The position numbers and the translations under genes are program-made. This document shows, in pieces, positions 21,895 to 33,684 of a stretch of DNA of 64,000 nt. The stretch comes from Sipunculus nudus. Lineage: Eukaryota; Annelida; Sipuncula; Golfingiida; Sipunculidae. Position 1 is the stretch's first letter. Every line of letters starts with the position of its first letter. The stretch is taken from positions 18,832,241-18,896,240 of the forward strand of contig CM049318.1 in assembly GCA_026874595.1 (NCBI GenBank), given 5' to 3'. The notes under the pieces are model-generated. The model did no database searches. It had not been told where the DNA came from and saw only the letters and a program-made list of their open reading frames with translations.

Positions 21895-22870
21895 AAAAAC
21901 ACATAATTTTATAATGCTGCAAGAAACCAATGTTCACCAATTAGTCCTTCAAAATGGAGATTAGAATGGGGCATTCTGTTATCTTTGATCATGGAAGCAA
22001 CAACGCTAGGGGCGTGGCAATATTAATAAAAAACAGTGTATCTCGTGAAATATATTATGTTTTAAGGATGAAGAGGGAAGAGTAATTGTACTAGAAGTTA
22101 CTCTATCAAATGTGAGACTTAACTTAGCTTATATATATGCTCCAAGTATACCAAAAATTTTATTCTTACCCGTAGTGTTAATCAATCCCTCCTTAGAAAA
22201 CATCGTCAATATAAATAATTTGCCAAAGGTAGACAAAATAAAAAATGTAATAAGAATATGGTCTTAATAAAACCTGACACCTTTGGGGAAAATAGTTATA
22301 AACAGTTTTATATCATCACAATTATATATCATAAAACAAATAGGAAAAAAGTTCTATGTAAATCTATATGGAGTAAAGTAGGGAATCCGGTCAGTAAGAG
22401 TGGTCTAAGTTTGTTACATTTGAACACACAGAATTTATCGCTGAAAATAGTTTGGATTAAATGGTTGCTTGTTATGCATAAAGCTGACCTTTTTACAATG
22501 TCTATGAAAACCTGAAACTGGGAGAGGATTCATTTTATTGTAATTTATCCACAGAGGATAGAAAAGAATTAACAGACCCTCGACCATGTGGAATAAAGTA
22601 GTGTATTCATGGTGCACATATAATTATTATACCCCAAGTTCATACACGGATATATCATCCAAGTTACTGTGGTTCAATCCACACATTTAAGTGGATGGCC
22701 ATTTCATATTTTGCAACAATATGTATAAAGCAGGTTTAAATATATTGCGAATTCGATGTGAAATTCAGAAAGAATCTAACTGGATCATAAAGGTTTTCGC
22801 TATAAATATATTGTTAATATATATTCATTGAGCTACAGCACCTGCTAAGATCCATCCCTACCCAATGGCA
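21895..22870 (+). pseudogene. Decayed LINE ORF2 with endonuclease joined to C-terminus
   Basis: The first part encodes APE-endonuclease blocks: FIMLQETN with the catalytic Glu, VIFDHGSNNARGVAILI, then after a frame change DEEGRVIVLEVTL and LNLAYIYAPS. From about 22195 the sequence jumps to blocks of the distal C-terminus of L1-like ORF2: LPKVDKIKNVIRIWS, VSKSGLSLLHLNTQNLSLKI and, further on, SKLLWFNPHI. The whole reverse transcriptase is missing between these parts, so there is a large internal deletion. Several frameshifts and stops are present. Its endonuclease differs clearly from the LINE at 1-685, suggesting another family. Confidence 0.8.
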
Positions 22871-23355
22871 AGTAAAAATAAGACAGTAAAATCAAAATGA
22901 TATTACATCCAGAGTACTGCTCCTCTCTCCCCTGTGAAGAGAGTTAAGGGAGACCAGTATCTCACTACCTTTACGAAAAAGGTAATGGGGCAGGATTGAG
23001 AAGATATATTAGCTAGATAGTTTTTTGATTGCATAATTTTTGTAATTACCGTACCTTTGTATGAATGTAGTTTCGTCAGAAAAAAATTTTAAAAAGTCTT
23101 CATAAAATGTTACAATTGACATAAACTGTGGAGGCTCATAGGATTGATGAGTTTGTATTTCTGTATCAATATTTTGATCAATACCTTTGGGGTGGATGGA
23201 CTGTGCCCTGTGTGCAAACCCATCCATTACCATTTTTTTTTTTAATCCTGTCTTCTCTCACGAACCGTACTTGGTAACCATGCCATCATGCTAAATTTGT
23301 CACAGTTTAGTGGTTGGGAAAAAGTGACATCATCACAATCCAGTCTCAGTGTCTT

Positions 23356-23386
23356 GGTGAGAGAGAGAGAGAGAAAGAGAGAGAAA
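23356..23386. repeat. (GA)n-rich tract
   Basis: Purine tract of GA repeats with a few AAAG interruptions. Confidence 0.9.
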
Positions 23387-25003
23387 GTCGAGAAGAGAGT
23401 ATTCAGGAAGACCAGATAAAAAAAGAGGAATGGCCAGGCACGATTAAATGGTAAAAAAAAGTTGTACGGAGTGTGATGGTGAAATTTCACTTTAAACAAA
23501 CAAAAAATACAGAATCAGCTCCAGACGCTCGCAAACCACAACATCATCCCAAACCAAGTGTGACAAAAAATAAAAATACAGATACAGCAGGTGAAAGCCA
23601 GCTGTGTATTATTCTCCACATCATCTTTGATTCAATAAAACAAGGATAGTTAATGCCTAATGCTATGGTAGGCTGTAAAGTGTATTTTTGTTTCAGAGCA
23701 CTTTTTTCTTTCATCAACAGACGTTTTGTATATCGAACTGTAGTCCCGCTTCACGTTATTCCCTCATTTTACCATTCCGGGTACTACTACTTTTCACCAG
23801 GATCACTTTATGAACGTGTTAATCTACGATATACAACAAAATGAATATAACACACCTGTTTTGTTTCAAATGCAAAGGCGGACAGACAGGTGAAAGACAC
23901 AAACTGGTGGAGCATCTGTCTTTATTGGTAAGGCTCGTTGGAGATTTATGAGTCAATCTGCCATTTGAGGCAACTAAGTGTCAGCTGTGTTCAGTTCACG
24001 CTGTGGTGCAACGTATCCAGTTGTAGGGACATCCAGATAATGATGAGGGTACGGTAATATATGCGTGTCCACATATATATGCGTTTGTTAGTAGTATTTT
24101 TGTTCTTTCAACTTTTTAAAATGGCACCCAACAGATTGAGACTACAACTTTTCGACCACCAGAGAGATAGTCATAATTGTTGCTTCTTTTATAGTAAGAA
24201 TAAGAAAGAAAAAACACCGGCGACTGGTGCACGATATGAATTGGGGACGGCACGAGCTATGGACAAACAGCAGTCTCGTAAAGTAATTGTAATTAGATGG
24301 AAAGGATTTTATCAAACTCTTTGTCGCACAATTACACAACTTGTGCTCTGCCGATAAAATGATGACATCAGCAGGAAAGAAAAGTCAGCTGATGTTATCA
24401 GGGGGAAATGCCTGCACGGCAAATAATTAAATAAGGTTGTGTTTACTTGTGCCTGCCTGCATACGTTTCCGTAATTGGCGCTATATGGTCTAGTTGGCAA
24501 AAATGTATCCGAAGCCACACGCTGAACTGCACTCCACATCGTACTAATGGATCAAACTTTTCTTATTTCTTTTTGCAACGTTTTTAGCCGGGTCCGTATC
24601 CGCAACCTAAAAGTGGACACGTAGCTTAACTTTGTTAAACAGACATGACAGACACCTGAAGCGACCATAGTACGCCGGTTACTTACCTTTTCTCTGATAT
24701 TCTAGAAACTCTATTATAAATCATGTTCTGCTGGATGTTAAGTAGCCATTGTTTATGGCATCTGTCGTATGTAACTCCATTTTCACAGATGGAAATTGGG
24801 TAAGATACCATTTATGTGGTCCTAAAATGTTTACCTTTGCTGAAAGGCGCACCATTAAACATATCTGAATGAAATATAAGCCTTATTGCCAATATACTAT
24901 GTGCCAACACTCCGGCATTTGTAATCCTTCAACTGGGCATTCTGTTCCAATATAGCATGTACCCATGTGAGAAACATGATAATAGTATTACTTCTATATA
25001 TAC

Positions 25004-25045
<42 letters not shown>

Positions 25046-25525
25046 CAAAAAATACACCTAATTTATTTTCTTCAAGTCATGGTCATACTTGCGGTACATA
25101 AGTTTTTTGTTGAATAGCATACTTGCTTCCCGTAGGCCATAGGCGCCCGATAAGATTTAATTATTTATTTACAGCGTATCCATTGCATTTGTAGACACTA
25201 TAACTACTTTATATGTATTTAAATGTTATGAATGGTCAGTTAGAGGAGATTACAACTTGCAGAGAGATTAGTCAAAAGGAGAGTTGGTGCCAGAGAACCA
25301 GAAGGTGCGAACAGAGTGCAGCAACGCAGCTTTAGCAACAACGGTCAGTAAGAAATATTCTAATTTGTAGGGAGATCAGTTATCTGGCACTTAAATGAAT
25401 AAAAACTGTAAATTTCTGGCAATGAACACAAAATCAAGAGGGGCGCTTATTATAGCTTTCATAGTCCTGTATATACGTATGGTTGACTACATGGATATTC
25501 CTAAAAAAAAATAGATGCCGATGAG

Positions 25526-26026
25526 ATGGATGCTTATGTTTGACAGGGGACGATACATATATATCATAACTGACCTGATGATCGTATTTGGTATTTGTTT
25601 ACGATACCTAAAGAGTACGACTTTGGAAAATTGCTGACTCAAAACTATGACTGAATATCTACATGATGTAATGCAATATCCGTCGACCACAGATGTGCAA
25701 CAAGAATCTCGTGATCAGTGTCCCCATTGTACAGGAAATTTAACAGACATGTTCATTTATCATTTAATGAAAGGCAATTGTTGATTTCCAGCAATAAACA
25801 TTTTTGTCGCAAGAAAGCACAAAATCATTAACGGGAGCTTATTTCAGCAGTATATAATACTTCTTATACGTGGTCGTACCGTTTCCACGCCAAAGGCATT
25901 CGACAGAGAAAGTCATTTGCATGACTAATTCTGGATGGTCGTGAATGGGGACATTCCTTAAAAAATTACAAGCAAAGGAACTGGATGCTTATGTTTGACA
26001 GGGAGACGATACGTATTACATCATAT
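25526..26026. repeat. Old local direct duplication
   Basis: 'ggatgcttatgtttgacagg' followed by 'gacgatac' occurs at 25526 and again at 25984, followed in both by 'cata' sequence. Looser similarity extends upstream, where both have 'gcaat(a/g)aacac/tt' and 'cgcttatt/gcttatt'. The pair is about 458 bases apart. Confidence 0.65.
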
Positions 26027-26307
26027 TGTAAGCCTTGGTGTCGTGTACTTTGCATGGATAAAAAAATGAGGGTGCCAAAAAGCATGACATGAAATGCTGG
26101 GAACTTGTCTGACCTTCAGTGTCCCGAGTTCGTAAGTGACTAGGTAAAAATGCAAGGCCAATATACTGACGATATTATTTCTTTCACCGGAATTGCCTTA
26201 AGCTCTCCCACGATAGTTCTTATATTTGTCAAGAGGGCAATTCCACCTCGCAAATATGTTACGGCTTAAAGATACCCGTATAAGCGGAGTATATTAAACA
26301 TTTGAAC

Positions 26308-26355
26308 GCGCGCACACACACACACACACATATATATACATATATAAATATATAA
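26308..26355. repeat. (CA)n/(TA)n microsatellite
   Basis: A CGCGCACACA run passes into TATATA sequence. Confidence 0.9.
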
Positions 26356-27165
26356 TTTAAAAAATCCCGTTTCGAGATCGATCTGAGAAAAAAAGGAAAC
26401 CGCCATTTTCAACACTGTCATGAGGTTTGTTTATGTGCTACTTGTAGTTCCCTCATGTCTGCTACAGACAGGGAACACATTATCCAGGGAACACCTGGAC
26501 TGGTACAACAGACATAACTGGCCCTTTGAGCGACACAACACAAAAAGTGTTTCGTCCCTCCGTGACATTCATGTAGCTTGATAGAAAATAAGCATGTATA
26601 TTGATAATAAGCCGTCGTAGTTAATGGTATTTCTCCACCATAACCACATCTTCAGCGCTGGCAATCGGGTAGAATGCTGTTTATATGGCCTTAACAGCTT
26701 TACCTATGTGAACTGCTCGTATCAACTACGAACTGTCGTGAAGCAGGTTGACAAGACAGGTAAGATTTACCCTAAGGCAGTTTTAGAAATTTAAAGTTGA
26801 CGCAGTTTTCCCTTGAGGTATATTTTTTTAATTTTCTTTATATATGACTTTTGAAGCTATTTTATATTCTACAAGATATATGTGTTATGTTATTTTTTAA
26901 ACGCGCGTGAAGTGCAGCGATACAAATAAACTCGTGCGTACGATTTATTAAATCGTGCGCACAAAATGATTATGTTGTGTAATATTTTGAATATATTTGT
27001 TTTTTCTTTTCAAACAAGACTAACAAGATTTTTATTACTTTTTTGTTAGAAGAGATCGAAGATGAAAAGAAAACAAAAATAACAATCCAGAATAAAATTA
27101 ATAAAGTCACACAGGAATCCTTAACTTTTGATAAGAAACCGTACTCCGTTCCACCAACTTGTGTC

Positions 27166-27169
<4 letters not shown>

Positions 27170-27198
<29 letters not shown>
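27170..27198. repeat. Poly-T run (29 bases)
   Basis: 29 consecutive T's. It produces a false poly-Lys frame on the minus strand. It could be the A-tail of an element inserted on the minus strand, but no element body is recognisable next to it. Confidence 0.9.
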
Positions 27199-27201
<3 letters not shown>

Positions 27202-30200
27202 TTAATATTGTAAAAGCTTGTATTTTTCAACAATTTCCTAGAAAACTGCAGGTGGAAGTGACAACCTAATATGGCAAGCAAAATGTTCTTCATTTTATGT
27301 TTTACTCCTTTTTTACTCTTTCCAATGATCTGACTGCTCAGATGTGTATCTGCATGGGTAGCCACCTTTTTTTGGCCTGTCATATTTTTAGAGTATTTAC
27401 ATGAAATCATCTAATCAGCAGCTGCAAACCTAGGCTTTTGCATGTTACCAATGACCTCAGTGATTTCTTATATTTTAAAATAATTCTGTTTCTTAAATAC
27501 CATGTAAAGTAGGTTTTTATTTCCATTGCTGAAAATTAGGTCCAAAAATCTGTTATCCTTTTTTATCATTTTCTATCAAGAAACGTAACTTATAAAAATG
27601 GTCCTAGCAAAACAGAGGTAGAAAGGAGGGGATGAAACGGACTATATTAATTTTATGATGTGTTAACCGATGAGGTGAGAGTCCCACAGAACTCAGATTG
27701 AAGTTGTGTTACAGGATGACGTATGCGTAGTTTATAGACTTACTTGAGGAACTCGAATTTGGGCACATTCTAATACAGAGGAAAACACTTTCACTTAAAG
27801 TCATATGTGAATCGTTCGGTCCTTAATAACAGTTTATTGGGATTATGAGAAGAATATAAAATCTATATTCTTCTTATGTTTACCCGTTTTCTTTAAAAGG
27901 TGAAACGGCTAACGGAGTGAAAGATGGGTTATATTATGATGATGTATCTATAAACTAAATGTTACACTAGATGTCTCTATAAACAAACGCTCATTGGAAA
28001 AATTCCCACGGAGGCCTGCAACTGGGCGATAATAGGGAATCGGAAAAGGAGTGTATGACCTTAGAAACAAGGTCAAGAAAACAAATAACTATCAGGTGTA
28101 AATCTGTAACATGGGACTAATATAATTATGCGTAGATTTCAGCTTTTGAAAAGTGCCATGATTGGGATCTAGAGCAAACAGAAAATGGCAGAAGCAAGAA
28201 AAAATTTTCCTTTTAAAATAAAGATACCGATGGTTTTTTGCATCCCGGAGGGCCTCAGCATGTCCACCTACAAATAATGCTTACCCGTATATGAATATAG
28301 AAATAAACTCAAACCTTGAAACCTCTCCGTTTCACGGGGGAGGCTTAATATGGCAACCGGGATAAAACATACAGCCGTTTGTCATGCTATATGAAAAATA
28401 CTGTTTTGTGTTTATGTCACACCCCACTCCTGATTCTATTTGGAGATCTCCTACATAAAACTATGTGATAACCTGTCATTAGAATTGTGTTTCCCAGGAA
28501 AAAAACTGATAAAAGTGGCACAAGACATGACGCCACCATAATTTTGTCGAGCGACCTGTGACATTTGGGATTTGGTGTGTAAGCTAAATGACAACCACTG
28601 AAAAACGGAGAAATAAACGATACGAAAGTACTCCGAGGACACCTTTCCGCCAGAGGTCGTTTTTGTTTAATATCCTCCTGGTAGGCACTGTGGGATGTCC
28701 TGGACTTCTCTTCTAAACTGTCAAACTTTAAAATGAACAGTTTTGAGGAAATGTTTATATTCCACTTGCGAATGCTTACAAAATACAAAAGTATTACTTA
28801 TTCCGTGAGGTCCTTATCACAAAAACACCCATGTTTACGTAATTTGCATTGCAATGATTCTAAAAAAAAAACATATTTGAACGGACTATATTACCCTCTT
28901 CATTACATTTTAGCTACGCCGCCGGCGTATGTAGAAGCCGAGGTGCATTATGGGGCGCACATTCTGACGCCCGTAAGCCCGAAACAGCAGAGTGTCATTC
29001 TTGTGAGACAGGGTCTTAGCAGTGTGCCCCGATGATAGCGTACTGTCGAGAACCTAACTCAGAAGAGAAGCAAGGGAACGATATATCAGCAGCTATTAGA
29101 GCCTAATAACGTTATTCACGGCCAAATCCTCACATTAAAGTAGGATTTATACATCAAACATTAATTGCGCAGTGTTGATGTTACATGGTTTATCGTCTAA
29201 ACGTATTTATCCATTTCCATATATATGCAAATGTAATGACCATGATTTAAGCAAATATCTCCTACAGGCACAGATGCAACGAAATTAATAATATAAAACC
29301 TTATTGGTCAATTAAGGCAATTCGAGACAGCTTAAACATCTAGCCTTCGGGCAAATCACGCGATAAAATGACACGTTACCGTTGAAAGTCGGGTTTTACT
29401 CTCATGATGATTTTAACGAAGCTATCTGAAAACAGAATTAACATTTTTCATTTTTTTTTTGTTAAATTCTTCCACAGTTTCGGAATTTCATCTCGAAAAA
29501 AAAAATTAAATATGCCCATACCTAACAGAGTCCTAGGTAAACATAACTCTCAAAAGCTGTATTGATATCATTCATGTCGTTTATATAATTTAAATGTCTC
29601 GGGTTATTTGTTTATTTTTATTTTTTGTTTTCTTTATATTCTATCCCTTTTTTAAATTTTGGGAGCAGAATTTGGCCTCTGAAGATTCCCCTCTAACACT
29701 GTAAAGCGGAGACTTAGGTTAGTGGGCCTACAGAGGAAAGCTTCAAAAGCACTGATACCGACGGTGGTTGGTCCTTAATGCAAGTGATCAGAAAAAAATG
29801 GAAAGTAAATGTATATCTCATAATTCTTAAGTATTCATTCAATGAAACTGGTATTAATCATATACGATTAAAAGAAGCTGCTCAAGCGCCAACAGCTTTA
29901 TCAACTTTGTGGATAGAAAGATAAATCCATTAAAACGTGATCACTCCATCCAAATAATCCGCTTTACAAACCTTCAAAGTATTAATGAGTTTTATATGTA
30001 TAACTTTCATGAACAATTGTCATATATGTACTTAATTAGGTGTTCGCTTTTACTAAAAAGAAATGTTGAAAGGCAGTTCTAGATGAGATGGCCTTTAGAA
30101 ATAATTTTTTTAATATATAATGGTCAAAAGTGTTCTTCAGATTATGTCTCGGTTTTTAGACCATTGGGGACAAATAAACTCATTGTGGATTTGTCAATGG

Positions 30201-30752
30201 ACGATATCGTTAATATATTGTACATTGGAACTTATAAAGGTCACAGTATAAGTATACCTCATTAAAGCCTACAAAGAAATTTTACATAGACACTTCCCTT
30301 TAATGCAAAAGTCCAAAAATTTCCCATATGCGTTTCCATAAAATTAATTATGTTTTGTATGATCTAAGTGGACTTTCTACTATATATAGACTCAGGTTCT
30401 TTCGAGATGCATTTACAGAAGACACAACACACTGCCTTCCCGGATCAACTTTTACAGACAAAAGAGGAGTTAGTTAAGTATCCCCACTAGTTTTGACAAT
30501 CAGCTGACCTTTAGGGGTTCTTATTTCAATTCTTTTATAATTCAATATTTAAATACTGGTGATTTACCTTTTTTAAATATTTTCGAAATAAAAAAGAAGA
30601 AATACATTTAAAATGTACCTGACTACATTAATGATGAACAACTGGGATGGAAATAGATGAAAAAGGAAATATCTCAGTCTCCATTTCAAAACAAGAGCCC
30701 GATCTAACACAACTATGTCACTCCGGGGTGTCGCCCTGGGGAGGTGTGTTTC

Positions 30753-30769
30753 GGGGGGGGGGGGGGGGG
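30753..30769. repeat. Poly-G run (17 bases)
   Basis: 17 consecutive G's after 'gtgtttc'. Similar G or C runs of 13-15 bases occur at 31586-31600, 49726-49740 and 57875-57887. Confidence 0.9.
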
Positions 30770-31038
30770 ATACTGCGGGGGCCACGCCTTCCCCTGCCCT
30801 ATCATACCTAGCAATATTATATTTAGGATAAAGTTTCCAGACGCTATATAATTATGGTAGGAAAATAATTTATTCCCGAAACATAAAATCATTCATCCCT
30901 GTACATTTTCATCTGAAACAGTTCATACACAGATTTATCCCGCGGATGTATCTCTAAGAATCATGCATCTCAAACTATTGACTGCCTCCCATAAACATTT
31001 GTATACAAACATACATACACACAATGATATTTATACAA

Positions 31039-31069
<31 letters not shown>

Positions 31070-31166
31070 CAGTTACAGCAGGTAAAGTTTATCTACTGCA
31101 CAAATCCGTATGCTCCAGTCGTGGCCACACACCACATCAGATATGCCATATGTAAATAACCGTCAT

Positions 31167-31426
31167 TTAAGGGGGGGGTACCATAAATGGACCCATTTCC
31201 CATATAGTCATCTATTTTAAACGTATACTATACTAATATTAAACTTATATTATATACTTACCTGTGACATGTGGAAAATCGCTGAATTGGGAACAGGTTT
31301 CGGAGCCCTGCGAACGTCGGACAGTGATCGAGAAAAACACCGGCCGTATTCCTGCCGAAAATCCCCTTTTTGAGCTCGCAGAGAAGTCGGGACGGGCTCC
31401 ATTTATGATATGTGACGGCCCCTTAA
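31167..31426. mobile_element. Candidate 260-bp MITE bounded by TTAA
   Basis: The left end ttaagggg (31167) and right end ccccttaa (ending 31426) are inverse of each other. A second match, 'cataaatgga.cc' at about 31182-31193 and its complement at about 31398-31411, follows each end after a short gap. TTAA at both borders is the target of piggyBac and Kolobok elements. The arms are short and gapped, so the call is tentative. A 68-residue frame overlapping the right end has no family signal. Confidence 0.5.
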
Positions 31427-33652
31427 AGATGCATATCTTTCAGTTTTTTAAATATTGTAAAAGTTCTTAGCCTGATGGTAGGGATAAAAACGGAACATCT
31501 GTAAGCACATCAGTATATTTGTACTAGTAATTATTAATTATATTGTTCTTACAGCCTCGCCCCTCCATGTTCAAATTGAACCATTCCCCCCCCCCCCCCC
31601 GCCCCACCCCCTTTCCTGTTTCGTCGCCTTTACTTAAGCTTCCATACTGACCTTCTACAGATGCTGATACATCGTCCCGAGATTTCTCCAATAAGCATTG
31701 TTCAGTAGTTTATGAAACTTCCTTAGTTTGACATTTCCCTTTGTTGGAAAATGCTTCAATAATGTTCAAATTCGTGTAATCTCTGAGGCAATTGAGAACC
31801 AAATAACATGTCTAATATCAGGAGTAAAACAATGTAGCTCGTTTTAGTGACTTCATAAATCAATTGTAATGGTTGGTACAGGTATTTTGACTTTTATTTT
31901 TTATCAGATTTTCATTCAGATTTAATATAACGTCTTGTTTTCCAAGAAAACACTGCCCATTAATTCTGGAAATATGATTAATGGGGCCATCTTATACAGG
32001 ATAGGCAAAAAGCAGGACGTTGTAGTGCTTCACGAGTCATTAACTTGAATCTTAACACAGAAATGTTCACTGGAGGACGAACTGTTGACCATGCAGGCGT
32101 TAAATCCGCAACAGGGCGTCGGTCATTAATTATCGGCATTACCGGAAGCCCATGGACTGGTTTCTGCCCCTGATACGTACCCTCATCTATCAACTTATGA
32201 CATCGCTCATCGTCAAATTAGCCTAACAGACCTTAAGTGACTCTCGATTACTAGTAAAAAGGGCAAGACGGGGACAACGGCCAAAACAAGTGATGATCTA
32301 AGCTGTCTTAAATAAACAGAGAGGCAATATTTGTGTCACCATGGTTGACCATACCTTCAAAAACTACGTTTTTAAGGCAGCGTAAGCGAAGGCGAAGGCG
32401 AATATGAGTCTCGAACGGTTCGAGGTATATGCTTCAATGCAATGAGGTCGGCGATTTTTTATCTATTCTGCAAAATTACATCACAGAAATGTTTGATTCA
32501 TTTAGTGAATTTTGCATGATTTATCGAAGTGAGTATTTTATAATTAAAGGCATGTTTCAATCTGTATATATCTGAAAATAAAAAATTATTTGAGTAATTT
32601 AAAGTAACATGTATTTTTCCGTTTACGTCCCGGGTTTTCTTGATATGGTGTTACTTGTCACACCATGCTAATCAGTGTAATGTCACGTGCCATCGTATAA
32701 ACCTTCATTACTTTAAGTTATAAATTCAATCAATCTATTAATAATACCATCACTGAAGAGGGCCTTGGCTTAGGAACGTCCTGAAAAATGGATGTTATCC
32801 CTTCTTGATGTGTTTGTAAGATATATAAAGAAGGCCCATATAAAATACAGGAATTTGTTTTGCTGAAGACAAACACACGATACTAAAACACATAAACATA
32901 ACTTGATTTTAAGTACTTGCACTCAAAGCCTTCAAATTTTTATTGCACAATGTAATAGAAAAGGATACAAACGATCGCACACGTCGACTAGTTTAACATG
33001 CTACTGAACGTAGTCTCATGCAAGATGGCAGTATTTCATAATAGACATGCAAAGGATGAGAGGCGTCAATAAGTATAGTCCTAACTTTCTTAACCACTCT
33101 TTGCTGGGACACTTCATTAAATTAATCTACAGGAAAGCCGACAACCCTATGAGCTATCCTTTCGCTCGGTCTAGGTGCGACCTGTCAACAGAGGATGCAC
33201 TTTTGTATCACACAATGATACCATATACTGCAACATTTTCAATAACAAAATCATTCATCAATACCGGACAATTTGAGACACCTGAATAAGTGTTCCAAGG
33301 TAGTTATTATAATTAACCATCATAACTCCAACATTGTTATTTCACACTCGGTTGACTACGTTACGTCCTTTCCTAAAATTGAAAAAAACTTCCTTAATTT
33401 TTTTCAACAGTTAAAAGAAGAAACGGTATTCCGTCGCAAATACCGTGCGACAGGCCTCTGAATCCTTACGCTAAGCGATCAGAAAATAAAGTTCGAGCTC
33501 GCATTATGTCTGTCTTTGTGTCTGCCTGTCTGCCTGTCTGTCCGTCTGGCTGTCTGTCTGAATAAAAGACGGCTGACGAATCTTACATTTCGGATACGAT
33601 TCAGGGGACCATTTCTCTTTGATGCATTGAATCAATCTCATGTCCGCAGAGT

Positions 33653-33684
33653 ATGCAGCATACAATCGAGTTTGTATGCTGCAT
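33653..33684. other. Perfect hairpin, 13-bp stem and 6-base loop
   Basis: atgcagcatacaa (33653-33665) pairs fully with ttgtatgctgcat (33672-33684) around a tcgagt loop. There is no T-run after it and no neighbouring gene, so its role is unknown. Confidence 0.85.

Larger units (their letters stand above)
22880..31160. other. Unassigned sequence with low-complexity tracts
   Basis: No gene is supported. Short frames such as 24061-24357, 26970-27410 and 28417-28788 lack family features. It holds a GA tract, (TA)n near 25005-25043, a CA/TA tract, a poly-T run, a poly-G run and one old local duplication, listed separately where distinct. Confidence 0.5.

Noticed and set aside
26970-27410. 146-residue frame with poly-Lys
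   Set aside because: The frame is kept open by a 29-base poly-T run and AT-rich sequence. No motif is present.
28417-28788. 123-residue minus-strand frame as a host exon
   Set aside because: There is no family motif, no splice context that I can support, and an overlapping frame of similar length on the same strand.
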